Part shown: positions 11,094 through 23,273 of the stretch, piece after piece
Position numbering within the stretch: the stretch's first letter is position 1
Layout: each line of letters starts with the position of its first letter
Assembly (NCBI GenBank): GCA_024036415.1
Contig: JAMWET010004996.1
Coordinates: forward strand, 268,370 to 332,369
Reading direction: 5' to 3'
DNA length: 64,000 bases
Source of the DNA: Prochilodus magdalenae
Taxonomy: Eukaryota > Chordata > Actinopteri > Characiformes > Prochilodontidae
Notes under the pieces: generated by a model
Databases searched by the model: none
The model's input: the letters and a program-made list of their open reading frames with translations, nothing else
Told to the model about the DNA's origin: nothing
Program-made: the position numbers and the translations under genes

Positions 11094-11684
11094 GTGCCCA
11101 AGAAGTGCAAAACAGATTAACATTTCAGAAAACAAAATAAAAAATGAAAAAAAAAAGACATGCATGAAAACAAAAATACAAAAACAATTTCACAAGCACA
11201 AAAAATTATTACATTTTTGAAAAAAACAATTGTACAAGTTGTGAAACACTTACCAGTACTGAAACAGTTTTACAAACTGCAAATTCTTATGGAAAGAGTG
11301 AGTCTAACACAGGAAGTGCTTGTTGGGGGTCCCTGTCAATGAAACTGTTTCAGGATGGTAGAGTGAGTGCATGCATTTTAGCCAGCTAGCACACTTTTGT
11401 GTTTCCTGTGGAAGGAAAAGATAAACAGGTGACGTCTAAAACACTTGGGGTTGGTTATAAACCACTGGTTATCCACTACAGCGTTACAGCCTGCTTACTT
11501 TCGTTAACATTTCCAGCTCCAAGTGGTTTAGAAGTTGCCTGTTCGCCTCTTTCTTTGAAGACCTACTCTTTCCGTCAGAAGAGTTTCACGTCTTGTTTAT
11601 TTGTTTTTCTACTGTAATTATATTTTTCTGAAATATTATTATTTTTATTATTATTAATTCACTGTTTTGCACTTCTTGACCCCA
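11094..11684. mobile_element. MITE with CAAGAAGTGCAAAACAG ends
   Basis: The left terminus CCAAGAAGTGCAAAACAG at about 11098-11115 and right terminus CTGTTTTGCACTTCTTG at 11663-11679 are inverted. ATACATAT occurs just outside each end and may be a target duplication. No transposase frame is recognisable; superfamily unassigned. Confidence 0.55.
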
Positions 11685-12595
11685 ATACCACCATACATAT
11701 ACATATACATAACATTTACATTTTTCAGCTTCCACATAAAGAGCTTTCTAAAATAATCCTGTTGTAACGGTGAACTGTGGGACTGCTTCAAACAGACTTG
11801 ACTTGCTCGAGCAAGATACTAGTAATTTAGCGAGATGCGAATAATAATGTTTAATGTCCTCCACTGTCCTGCTGGAGTTTATGGATAGAGTCTGTGGTTG
11901 TGGTGAATCAACACATTCAGCTGTGAGCCTTTTCTAACACAGTACAACTCTGAACTCTTTTTTTTTTTAAGCCAGTAGCTGTGTTCTCTTAGCTTCTCTC
12001 GAGAATGAGCCTTGAAAGCAACTTGAAACTGTGTCATACTTTAAAGCAGTGTAAACGGCAATGTAAGCAGCTTACATGACTGAAAATAAATGTCATTTTT
12101 TGTCATTCATTAAACAGAAATGGTTCTTTCCAATGTGCGTATAAAAGTTGGCAGCTTTACAATAAAGGAAGGCATGAGACTGTTTGCAGTGTTTCATTTT
12201 TCCCTCATTAATAATATCCTAAATGAACTCATATTTAAGGGAACGTGGGGGAGAAGACCACCCACCCCCTTTCATAAGTATACCATTACACTATGGAGGC
12301 AAGAAGCTTCTATATCTTTATAATGTCAGTCCTGCTGGGTCTTTTTATGTCCACTTCAGTCACTTGCAGTCTTCCATGAACACTGTACACATTTGTAATA
12401 ACCCTTACCAAACAGGTTAAGCAATGGGTGTGACCTGGATGTGTGAACGTATATTAGAGAAGAAATGATGCATGCATTCGTTTTCAGTCCAGGGAGTACA
12501 TTTATCCATCCATCCATCTATCTTAACCAAACTGGATGTAGTATAACAATGCACATCATACAGTTGGCCTACTCTAAAACAAATGACAAAACTGG

Positions 12596-12628
<33 letters not shown>

Positions 12629-14284
12629 CCATCCATCCATCCATCCATCTATCTGTAGGACTAGTTAGCAGACAACAATGCGTACTAAGAATACTAATAA
12701 GAATATACTGACAGATATCATGTTGTGCAATCACTGTTTACTCATTATGGCATCTTAGAATAACTACCAATAATTTACTGGTCCATTTATTTACTCCATA
12801 TACTCAGTTTCATCAGCATCAAATCACGCTGTACATGTTTTGTTCAGCATCTTCAAAAGACCAATGCACATCATCAGTGTGAAGGTATGTACACATCAGC
12901 CTAAAGATAGGGCCACTGCTAAAATAGACCAGCCCCTTCTGCTCTCATCTTTAGGGTAGAAGACATAACAGCTTCTGCAGAAGCACATGTTCCTTATGAT
13001 CTAGAACAGTATTATAGAGTGAAGCACATGTTAACTCATTAATAATGAGCAGGGTGCTACTGTGTTCTCGACTTGGAATCTCAGCTCCTGCTGCTGGAAT
13101 CGATTGAATCTATTTCTATCTTGCTTTAAACTCACCTCTGTTTTAATATCCCTTTTATCAACTATACAAACATGGGAGTCGACTGAGTCAACTCTTAGTA
13201 TTTTTAGCTTTCATTCGACAGACAGTCATTGGCCAAAACTCAACTCGAACGATTGACTTTTATGGAATCGACTTTTTTGGAGTCTGCTGCTCAGTGTGCT
13301 CCTCGGCCCTTGTAGTGTGCTATGGAGTGGTTGTGAGGGGTTACTCATAATTGCTAACACCTTTGCCAGCATCTCTCTCCCACCATTTCAACCGTGTACA
13401 GTTTCATCCCCAGTACTGAGTCAGCCTTCAGGTAGAACACCTGATAGGTCCACTAAAATAATAAATACTGATATTTGAAAAACTAACCCTACAGCACCTT
13501 CACTATGAAGCAGCGTCCGCTTCTTAGACACAGCCAGTTAAAAGCAATGTGAGCTACAGAAGTCAGAAAACACAGCCAACTTAAACTTGAGCCTGATCAC
13601 AGACAGTAACCACTTACCACTGCTATGGCAGGCATGAACAATACTACCTGTAATGTACTAGGTAATGTTAGCTGTCTCCCTTGATAACGATTGTGTTTTT
13701 ATATTTGGATAGTCTGTAAATAACAGGATCTACAGGTCAAAGTCTTACTATTGAACATCCATAGGTTCATCTTTTAGCTTCTGTTTTAATTTCCAATTGG
13801 TGGACTGATAAAGGGACAGAGTTTAACAGAAAGCATTCAGAATTTTACCATCTTAATTAATTTGGCTAAATTAAATTATTTTTTTCCTCCATTCTATTGG
13901 ATAAGCCTGTGGCCGGTCTGTGTATCCCAAGGTCGTGGCCTACCAGTAGAGGGCCATGAGCTTTAGCTCAGGTAAGCCTGTGCATTAAATCGGCCCTGCA
14001 GATGGTGGTATTTGGGGGAATTCCGGTTTGCCGATGGCATCCAGCGTTTGCTGCTCAGTTTGGTTTCGTAATTGAGGGGGTGGGGGCTCGAGGAGAGCTA
14101 GAGGAGAAAGAGGGGAAGTGGAGGGATAGAGCACGAAGAGGAGCGCGAGAGAGTTCCATCGCGATTCTGTGGCAAACAGAACCACCGCTCCAATATTACA
14201 GTTGTGTTATCAGCTCGATATCACCAAAACCACTATGAGACAAGAAAAAAAAGATGGTAATGTGTGATTACTGATACTTAAAGT
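11685..14284. other. Downstream/intronic sequence, no gene seen
   Basis: This stretch between terminal exon 14a and the large integrase transposon has no supported coding exon. It contains a (CATC)n run at 12597-12650 and short degenerate repeats around 13160-13280. Frames at 13985-14238 are Arg/Glu-rich with no recognisable domain. If exon 14b is used, this is intron. Confidence 0.5.
12597..12650. repeat. (CATC)n microsatellite
   Basis: CCATCCATC repeats over about 54 bp, with one CCGT interruption. Confidence 0.9.
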
Positions 14285-15332
14285 AGTCTAGCTAAAAAGT
14301 TCGATACTCATTGAACCGCCCGCTAGCCTAGCTCTATGGAGTTAAATCAGTGTCACCAGAACTTGAACCTGAAATCATGTTTTTGAAAAAAAAAAAAAAA
14401 ACGTGTGTGAAATTTGGAAAATGTTACCTGCTAAATTGTTGCCATTTGAAATTCGGGTCTTGGAATTACAGGTAAAAAAAGAAATCAGGTGACCAGAATT
14501 TCAGGTAAAAAAATGATTCAGTTACAAAAAATTCAGGGAAACATCCGGGGTACTCGGGAAGAGCAAACAAGCGCAGATGTAATCGAACTTGTACTTGGCC
14601 AATAACAAAACCCCTGTAAGGACATTGGGAGTGTAATATATTTGGTGGAATTAATCAGAATTCATCCCAGTAATCGACGTTAGAGCAATAACAGTGGGGG
14701 TACTTTTATTTACGTGTCTCAGGAACCAAAAACTGGAACGCACCACTCGCGTTGATTACTTGCACGTCTGCAGGTATTAGTGCCATTGCATAAATAGTCC
14801 GCCAGAGGGCGCTCACCTCATTTTGCTAGACAGTCAAACCCAATACATAACAGGGAGGAGCGTGTTTTATCACGGAGTAAATATATACGGATGGAGGAGC
14901 ACATGGACAACTATGGCTGAGGTACAGACCAACCGAGCTTTTTCAGTAAGTAGTTTATTCTTTTTCACCCTTATTAAACCTCACATTAGGTGCTAGGGTT
15001 TATTGTTTCATTGGTCTTTTGTACTTGTGGCTAATTTGATGTTAGAATTCATTTTCATAACGAACACAGGACGAAGCATAAAACGGTTCGTCACCATATC
15101 AGACATCTGAATATTATCATTTTAACATGGACAGTGCCCAGAATTGGAGGAGTTAATTTAAGAGGCGATAGATAGAAAGAAGAGGGTTGTCTGCAGCAGT
15201 AGAATTAGTGGAAGTACTGCTGGCTGAGAGTAGTGTTATGACTGTATTTACCCAGACTGTATATAATCAATATAGTCAGTATGGGGGAAAAAATTGTATG
15301 TTTGACTATAAAGCGTGTAATAACCCCTCTTT
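14285..15332 (+). repeat. Left inverted arm of integrase transposon
   Basis: It pairs with the right arm in reverse orientation. A stretch of about 350 bp (roughly 14629-14978) is present only here. It includes ATGGCTGAGGTACAGACC at 14912 and a consensus donor TCA|GTAAGT. Subterminal copies of AATTTCAGGTAAA-like words sit at 14430-14535. Confidence 0.7.
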
Positions 15333-15845
15333 CATTGCGTTTAGTGCCGTGTGCGCGCGCACGTCCCAACATGGATTAATCCATAAAGCAGGATTTCTTC
15401 TATAACCTGTTGAGCCAAAAGAAAACCTGTCCAGCAAGAGAAGTAAATTGACAGTTTAAAATTAAAATGAAACATTTTACTGCAAACTCCTGCCTTCAAT
15501 GATATAAACAGACTACTACAGATTGCAAACATTTGACATAGTACAGAAACATGTAATGCATGTTAACCCAGTAATAGCCTGATGTGATATAAGGTTTCAG
15601 TTTGCAATATTATGTTAATAAACTACGAACATAACTGATTCCTTTAATTAAAAGAGATGGGTTGCCCATTGTGATTTTGAAATCACATAAATATTCATAA
15701 ATATTAATTTAAGTGACAATTTGAAGTGATACACGTGTTTAGTGTATCATGTACCTCTGTAATTTGTTAAAACCACCTGTAGTTCATTTAAATCTGTTGT
15801 GATTTGGTACTTATTAGATTCATTACTATCAAATGTTAATGGTCC

Positions 15846-15886
15846 TTCCTTCCTTCCTGTCTTCCTTCCTGCCTTCCTTGACAGGA
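15846..15886. repeat. (CCTT)n microsatellite
   Basis: CCTTCCTTCC repeats with two interruptions, inside the integrase transposon. Confidence 0.85.
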
Positions 15887-16691
15887 TAGTCATGCTGAAG
15901 TTTTCTGCTCTGCAAGACACCTAGTATCTCTACTTGCATCATGTGAAAGACATGGGAACACAGTCAATACTGAACAAAGCTCCAGAGAGAATAATAGCAG
16001 GTTCAGTGTTTAGGCTTCATACATGTAATTTGAAGTATTGTTATGGCATGTTTTATCTTCAAACTGAGTAACTGTTAGTATGATTCCCCCTTTGCAGGCA
16101 ACAGGGACTGGCAATTTTCTCTTTTTTCTTCTTCTTTTTTTCTAATGTAGTGCAGCAGAAAGTCATTCAGAAGTCGCAGATGAAACAATGGCAGGCTGTA
16201 GTGCAAAACCTTTGGATGGTTGGTTCCTAATGCTTTTACTTAAGAATAGTTATTTTGCGTTTATAAGCCTTGTGAATGCCATACTGGTTATTATGGGGTG
16301 TTTCAGTTTCTTGTGGGTTTCCTACTATTTTTCAATACAGAGTGGCAATCAATTCAAAACCCCAACAAGGCCATGTCTCAGTTTCTCAAGACACAACTTG
16401 GTTATCATGCTGCAGAAGCACCTGTGAATCTGCACATGGACATGAGAAGCACCCGGCAGACCGAGATATGACTCTGATCTCGTTCTACAAGAAGACTCAT
16501 GTGGAATGGGCTCGACCTTTGAACTGCAAACTGAAAGGTACAGTGCATTTGCATTACAAATTAGTTGTTAAAACAAACAAAAAAAAAAAAAACATTCACA
16601 GGGGATTATGCTGTTGGGGAAGATGTTACATGGTTCTTTTTCTCAACCTGCATTGACAGACTGAAGTCTGGATTTTCTGTAAACCTAGGTA

Positions 16692-19650
16692 TTACATCCA
16701 TATTTTGTAGTAATAAATGTGCCACAGCTGATTTGGTGTCGTGTTTTGTTCAGTTCGGAGTGGATGGTTATCCCAGCTGCGTGTAAACCTGGCCAGATCC
16801 TCTTTCAGTCGTGGCAGAAACGTGTAGTGAACACAGTACAGGTGCAAGCGGTCAGTGATCTCAAGAAGGCCATCTTCTTCCAGATCATGAAGAACTCCAT
16901 AGTACAGTTGCGTGACGACTAACCACGCATCACGCCACAGGCGTTCTGCAGAAAAGAAGTTATAACTGATTAACTACCAATGACCAGTACATTAAAAACC
17001 ATGTAATTCAGCATAATACTACAGGTTTGATTTTCTTTATAATTTAATTGTTATTTCCAACTAGTGCTAGGTGATATGACCTCAAATCAAACCTAGATTC
17101 TGATTAATGAAATTTGTTTTACTCAATGACATTTTTGTTGGGTACTGAAGTTGCTGATGTTAAGTTCATACCTCTGATTGTGGACACTTTTGCCAGATAT
17201 AAAGCTTCAACGCCCAGTTCCTCGTACAGTAAACATTGCCTGAGCAATGTCCACGTTCTCCATGCCCTGATCTGCTCTCACTCTGGAGGGGAGAATAGAG
17301 TACTTACTGAAGGCACTGACTAAACATTTTCCAGACTAAATCATTCAAAGCTACAAAAATGTTCATTAAAATAACACTAAAAGTTTTACTGAAACTCCGA
17401 ACTTCCTCACACCATCTAAGAAGAATGCATATGTTGTAGAAGCCCTGTTGGAAGCAGCACTGAGATACATTCTGCACAACAAAGTTCAGTACTCAAACAT
17501 TCTGCTATGATAAATGCTAAAATGCAGTCTTGAGTCACTCTAAATAAAGTGCATTTGAAACCAAAAGGATCGAGAATCAAAGTACATTTTTCTATTTTCA
17601 ATATGTCTGCAGTCTCATTTTTTAACCCCAATCAAGTTTTCAGAATTTTAATGAAATTTGAAGTCATGAATATTACTGCATTGGGAATTAGAGCTGCTCA
17701 ATATTAGACAAAATCTGTCCTGACTAGATTTGTCATGGAAAATGAGAAAAGTGCTAATTTTCCTCCAGCCATCCCTACTAAAGATTAGTGGTTTAGACTT
17801 TATGCATTTGTACATTTTTATTTATCCCGCTACTTTACTTTTAAGAAAGAAAAGGTTGGTGCTGGGTTAGCTTCCTTTTCAGTTTTATAATATAGCTGAA
17901 ATAACTATTACACATTCACATATAAAAACAAAACAAATGCATTCAGCTACTTTAAAGTTGCATTCACTGCGGACACAGATGTGCAAATGCACACTCATAG
18001 CCTGACTAGTTCCTGTAGAGAAATACGGTTCGCTGGCTTGATTTTAGATGTGAGGGATACCCCATGCACTGTAAATACAATGTATTTAAAGTCAAATTTA
18101 GGGCTTACCTTCCTTGAGAAGCCATCGATACCGCCAAATATTACAATATTGTATCTGTAAAGATAAATAGAAACTGCATACTAAGCCCAGACAACAACAT
18201 GTCATGGCTAAATAACCCATTGGGGTTTATGTCGTTTTAGCTTGTGGAAATTAAGATAATACAGAGCTCCTAAACTGGCAATGTGGTTCACAGCAATACC
18301 ACAAAATCATCATATAAAATAATTGGGCATGCTGTACTTCTTACCAAAAAAACCCCACTAGAGTTAAAAGGTGTACTCCAATGTTTTCTACTTTACTGAT
18401 ATTGGAACACTGATGGAAAATGTCCTGTTCTAGAAACTCCAACAGTCATAATTGTTCACAGTAATGGTGACGGAAACCAGAAGGAGTTTGAAGACACAAA
18501 ACTACATTATAGAAAGCAAAAACATAAAACGATAACATCAATTTAACAATGACTATTTTGACATGCCAGCGCGATTCTGGCTCGTTCCCTTCCTTCGCTC
18601 ATTTTAAAGAGAGGAACATGTGGGGTGTTGTGAGACAATTCAGCAGCCAAAAATAATGCACTTTCATTTAGTTTTCCTCCATCAACAGTATACATACACA
18701 TTCAGAAAAAATTAAAATAAATAAATAAATACATAAACAAACAAATTCATCTTTACTGGCAGGTTTGGGTATGGCTATATTTGTATTGTAGATGTCCAAT
18801 GGTACATACATGTTTGATTCTAAAATACAAGTAGAACGCATGCACAATGTGCATAAAAAAATGCACAACTTCCTACCTGATAAGCTTGTGACTGGTGTCA
18901 ATATGCTGCATGCACAACGGCCCAGGAACAGAGTACTTGCGGCGAACAACACAACCCATGCTTGACAACCTTGACAAAATGCCAGCAGTGTCAACGTGAT
19001 GCATTGAGGCCTTTACTCTAGTCCACTGCACTCGGTGGCCCTCAGCCTGAAAACATCCCTTGACTTTTCTTTAGCCTGCATGTGGAAACTTTGACTTGAT
19101 GTTTCTCACTACCGTGTCGAGATCAGCAATAGAAAGAGCAGAGTACATATCTGACACAGATACAGTGAGGAAAAAAAAGTATTTGAACACCCCTTATTAG
19201 AATAATAATTGGAGTGAAGGTGGAGTCTTTAGAGGCGGACTAACAGGTCTTTGAGGGCCAGAATTTGTGCTGATTGCTGATTGGCAGGTGTTCAAAGACT
19301 TATTTGCAGCAGTAACACACAAATAAATTGTTAAAAAATCATACATTGTGATTTCTGGATTATTTTTTTTTTAGATTATGTCTCTCACAGTGGACATGCA
19401 CCTAAGATGAAAATTTCAGACCCCTCCATGATTTCTAGGTGGGAGAAATTGCAAAGCCGCAGGGTGTTCAAATACTTATTTTCCTCACTGTATACCATAC
19501 TGGCGCATTCTACGGTGAATTGTGCTTTTTGAAACGCCAAGAATGTTGGAAACATACGAAACCGAGAGTCCAATCTCAAAAAGTTCATTCAACTGTTCAG
19601 TTGTAATATTAAGTCTTGAACATCCATTGGGTCCCATGTCCCAAAAAACA
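16692..19650 (-). pseudogene. rve-type integrase/transposase pseudogene with introns
   Basis: Read on the minus strand, exons can be pieced together. A helix-turn-helix exon (about 19650-19491, NILGVSKSTIHRRMRQYG) is interrupted by a MITE and continues at 19160-18877 (SDMYSALSIADLDTVV, VVRRKYSVPGPL, HIDTSHKLIR). Next come 18154-18109 (YNIVIFGGIDGFSRK), about 17310-17172 (LPSRVRADQGMENVDIAQ, SGKSVHNQR) and 16945-16692 (ERLWRDAW, HYTFLPRL, NHPLRTEQNTTPNQLW). The D in HIDTSHK, the D in GGIDGF and the E in QGMEN fit a D,D,E catalytic triad. It is broken by an in-frame TAA after FPHAG, by a TGA after VRGTGR, and by a small deletion at the last junction where the expected extra residue before ERLW is missing. 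The family (integrase-core proteins of fish and amphioxus) is recognised by motifs; the name is uncertain. Confidence 0.7.
19163..19490. mobile_element. Tc1/mariner-type MITE inside the integrase exon
   Basis: The 30-bp termini CAGTGAGGAAAAAAAAGTAT (left) and CAGTGAGGAAAATAAGTATT (right, reverse strand) are inverted. TA occurs on both sides (19161-19162 and 19491-19492). Length is 328 bp, with no coding capacity. It separates HRRMRQYG from SDMYSALS in the host pseudogene. Confidence 0.85.
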
Positions 19651-20392
19651 TAGGAGGGAGAGCCTGCTGATGTGAGCAGAGTAGAAAGATTTGAGTAAAA
19701 GCACATCCAGTGCCTCCTTCACTACTACTGGTAAAAAGCTGGAACCAGCTGCACTTTTGAAGACTCTTTCTTGACAACATAAAGCATGTAGTCAAAATCA
19801 AGTGTTACTTGACAGAGTATATTTAAGCCTTGTCCGGAGTCTTGTGATGCAATCCTGCCTAAACACTTCCTGCAACATAAAACATGACAGTCATTAAAAC
19901 ATATTGACACTATTGTTGCTAACTGAACTACACATGACCAATGAAGCAGTATGTTAGGGAAGTCAAACGTGCAGCACACAGACTCACATGTCAAGCAAAT
20001 AGAAGCCACAGTTTCACAGTTGACCTAAAATACAGTAACTGGGTTTGAACAAAATGTATTTTTTTTGTATGGCACATTCTCAATTTTTTTTAAAATCTTA
20101 GACTGGCAGAGACATCTGTATAAAGTTTGATATTTGCACAAGCAACGTTTAATGCTAAAACGTTCCATAAGAAGCCTTAGTCTTTCTTACCTACTACATT
20201 AATGCTCTGTAAGTTTGTCCAACTTACTTAATGCTCTACTTGTATACGTTATTAGCAAGACGTTTTAACAAAACATGTTATGAGACAAGCTGGAACAGAA
20301 AGTAGTGGCATACTTCAAAACGATCATAAAAAGTCTCGAGTTCAATGATTTGCACACAATATTTCACAATATAAACTGCATGGGAATAGGGA

Positions 20393-20608
20393 TAATTATA
20401 CGCTTTATAATCAAACATGCAATAGAGTTTTTTTCCGTTCTGACTATGTTGATTATATACAGTCTAGGTAAATACAGTCATAACACTACTCTCAGCCAGC
20501 AGTACTTCCACTAATTCTACTGCTGCAGACAACCCTCTTCTTTCTATCTATCGCCTCTTAAATTAACTCCTCCAATTCTGGGCACTGTTTATGTTAAAAT
20601 GATAATAT
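20393..20608 (-). repeat. Right inverted arm of integrase transposon, inner part
   Basis: Reverse complement of left-arm sequence at about 15113-15332. It is cut at 20608 by the solo LTR and resumes at 23274. Confidence 0.75.
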
Positions 20609-20877
20609 TGTAGCGAGCACAGTGGGTGGGTCTGTTATATTGCGTGTGCTGCTGCTGTATGCCTGTGTCTGTGTGCCCGCCTCTGCGCTGCCTGTGTGTG
20701 AATGGATGACAGGTGTGGGGCCTTCCTCTTGGGTGGGGTTATGCAGAGTGGTAGGCACCACTCTGAATCTACCATTTAGTAGATTCTTAGCTAGGTTAGT
20801 GACCTTAGGGCTGTTTGCATGCTGTGGGTTGTTGGGTTTTACGCTCCTAGTATTTGTAAATGCTCTAAGTGAGTCGT

Positions 20878-22473
20878 ACTTATAAAAGTTGTAATTTTAC
20901 CATTACTTCTGTTGCTGTGTTCTGTTTTTAGTCCCCCCAGAAGTTTTCTTTTAGGTCTGGATCGGGCGATCTTTCACTTCGTGTGGGGATCTAAGTGGGA
21001 GAGGCTAAGGAGATCGGAAGTAAAAAAGAGACCAGAAAATGGAGGGAAGGGACTCCCAGACCCCCACCTGTTTTTAGGAAGCAAGTTTGCTGCTTTACAC
21101 ATAAAGTATGCAACAGACCCTTCCAGAGAGAAGAAGACGGCGGCCATGGCAAAATTTTGGATGGGGTCTTACTTACGAAGAATAAGGACTCTGAGGCTCG
21201 ACCTTAGAACCCCAGTGTCCTTTACTCTGCCACAAGAATATGATTTTATTAGAAAATTTTTAAAGAAATATGACTTAGAAAAAGAAGAGGTTACCATTTT
21301 AACAAATGCAAAAGCTCTTGTCTCTCTTGTGCAGGACCGAGAGGAAGTGAGCCCAGTCCCTGGCCTCACAGTTAGTGAGGCCAAACAAGTTTGGAGGAAC
21401 GCAGCCCACCCTGCCCTCCAGAACAAGTTAAAGGACCTGTCATGGATGGCTGCTCATGAGATTCTCCCGGTCAGGGCCGTGATGCACTCCCGGGGTATGG
21501 CTACGACCTCCATCTGTCCTAGGCCTGGGTGTGGCGAACCCGAGGCCGTGAGGCATGTGCTCTGGGAGTGCAGTGTGGCGAGGGACCTGTGGGCCATGAT
21601 CGGCCCCCTGCAATGCCCGAGCCTGCCAGCAGGGGCGGTCCACACGCTTGTTTACCGGGTAGCGGTGAACGGGGTGGGGCAAAGTATGAAAAGGATGCCT
21701 GCAGAAGAATTTGCGATGCTCTGGCTCACCCTAAATTGCGTGAAAGCCGCCTTGTGGACTGCCCGCAACCTGCTGGTGGGGAAGCGTGTGACGGTGCCAC
21801 TGCACGCTATATACCAGATGGTGACAAATTCGCTGCAGGGGGCACCGAGCATCGCCATTCGGAGGAGGGGGCTGAGGCCACACGCAGGGGGGTCCAGACC
21901 ACCACGGCCTTTGGCTTCCGTAGATGCCCCCCCATAAAATGGATCACCAAGGGAGGAGCAGCGGGCAGGGGGAGAAATCTCCACTGAGCCTACAAACATC
22001 GGTTCCAGGACTTCTGGGGAGTGGGGTGGAGCTAGCTTGATAGAGGCTCAACCCGGCCCTGTACAAAGAGAACCTTTTAAATACAGTCTTTTTATCCCTT
22101 TTATCCGGTTGACATGGTTTTAGAGGTCCTTTGTTGGAATTGGTTCCTATTTTAGAGATCTTAATTTTTGTTTTTGTTATTAGGCCATTGATGTTCAACA
22201 TTTTTATAAAATCCTATAAGTTTAAAGGATATTTAAACACACTTTTTTTGTTATGGTTCTGGAAAAAGAAAAATGCAATGTGTGTGTGTGTATATATATA
22301 TATGTGTATATTGATGTGTATATGTATTACAAAAAGATACAAAATATGTGTGGTTGTGGTTTAAAAGGGGAAAAAAACAAACAAAGGAAAAATAAAATAT
22401 GAAATGGAAATGTCAATGTAAATGCCTGAAAATGTGACAATAAAAACTTTTTCGAAAAAAAAAAAAAAAAAAA
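20878..22473 (+). mobile_element. 5'-truncated Tx1/L1-like LINE, copy 1
   Basis: An open frame from 20912 to 21937 encodes the post-RT C-terminus of a LINE ORF2. It contains FHFVWGSKWERLRR, GGKGLPDPHLF and a CCHC knuckle CPRPGCGEPEAVRHVLWEC (C-x4-C-x7-H-x4-C). Noncoding 3' sequence follows, ending ACAATAAAAACTTTTTCG and a poly(A) run at 22456-22473. AGTGAGTCGT flanks it on both sides (20868-20877 and 22474-22483). Clade placement rests on the general look of the C-terminus. Confidence 0.72.
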
Positions 22474-22483
22474 AGTGAGTCGT

Positions 22484-23190
22484 GCCCTGGCTCACCCTTA
22501 ACGGCGTGAAGGCCGCCCTGTGGACCTCCCGCAACCTGCTGGTGGGGAAGCGAGTGACGGTGCCCCTGCACGCCCTGACTGCACTGGTGACATCTTCGCT
22601 GCAGGGGACACCGCACTTCGACATTCGGAGGAGGGGGCTGAGGTCACACGCAGGGGGGTCCAGACCACCACGGTCGCTGGTCCCCGTAGAAGCACTCGGT
22701 GGAAAAAGAACTACGGAAGGAGCAGCGGGCACAGGGGAGGATCTCCGCTGAGCCCAGAAACTGCAGCACCGCGACTTCTGGGGGGCGAGGAGGAGCCAGC
22801 TTGATAGTGGCTCACCCCGGTCTTGCACAAAGAGACTGTTTTTAGTATTTATTGTGAACCGGTTTTATTTACTGATTATTATTTATTCATTTATTTAATG
22901 TCATATTTTACTATTTTTTTACTGAAACATGAATGGGCTTTTAAATTGTATTTCAACTCTTTTTACAAACCCAGAACGGACTTTTACATACACACACATG
23001 AAAATTTTTAACACCTGATTTTTATTGTTTTATGGACTTTTATGTGCACAAAGATTGTGTTATGTGTGCAATGCTTTATGAGTCTACGAAATGAAATAGG
23101 ATTGTAAAACAAATAGCCATAAAATGAATGACATGTAAAATGGAATATGAATGGAATTTGTGACAATAAAACTTTTTTCGAAAGAAAAAA
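22484..23190 (+). mobile_element. 5'-truncated Tx1/L1-like LINE, copy 2
   Basis: Same family and orientation as copy 1. The coding tail 22482-22751 repeats LTLNGVKAALWTSRNLLVG, which copy 1 has as LTLNCVKAALWTARNLLVG. It ends GACAATAAAACTTTTTTCG plus an A-rich tail. AGTGAGTCGTGCCCT is present before (22474-22488) and after (23191-23205), so the true 5' border may be 22489. Confidence 0.72.
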
Positions 23191-23273
23191 AGTGAGTCGT
23201 GCCCTCTTCTAAAATAAAGAGCTTTTGGTTTAACCATGCTTCCTGAGTCGATGGTTGCCTCACGAACGCTACA

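Larger units (their letters stand above)
20609..23273 (+). mobile_element. Solo LTR interrupted by two LINE tails
   Basis: It starts TGTAGCG and ends CGCTACA, with ATAT on both sides (20605-20608 and 23274-23277) as target duplication. An AATAAA lies near the 3' end (about 23213). With the LINE inserts removed the LTR is about 340 bp. No internal retroelement genes are present, consistent with LTR-LTR recombination. Superfamily unassigned; a 4-bp duplication would fit Ty3-like elements. Confidence 0.7.

Noticed and set aside
13985..14238. Small frames rich in Arg and Glu at 14.0-14.2 kb
   Set aside because: No domain, splice signals or conservation can be shown; base composition alone explains them.
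14796..14818. Second CTCF-like site (GCCAGAGGGCGCTC) in the transposon left arm
   Set aside because: It lacks a base of the core spacing and sits in a repeat.
16188..16922. Plus-strand frames at 16.7-16.9 kb (EWMVIPAACKPGQILFQSW and similar) as a host gene
   Set aside because: The minus strand gives the integrase C-terminus (ERLWRDAW to TPNQLW) with correct family motifs, so the plus frame there is a shadow.
21440..22828. Antisense frames over the Tx1-like LINE (80-155 codons)
   Set aside because: They are GC-rich shadows of the LINE coding strand.
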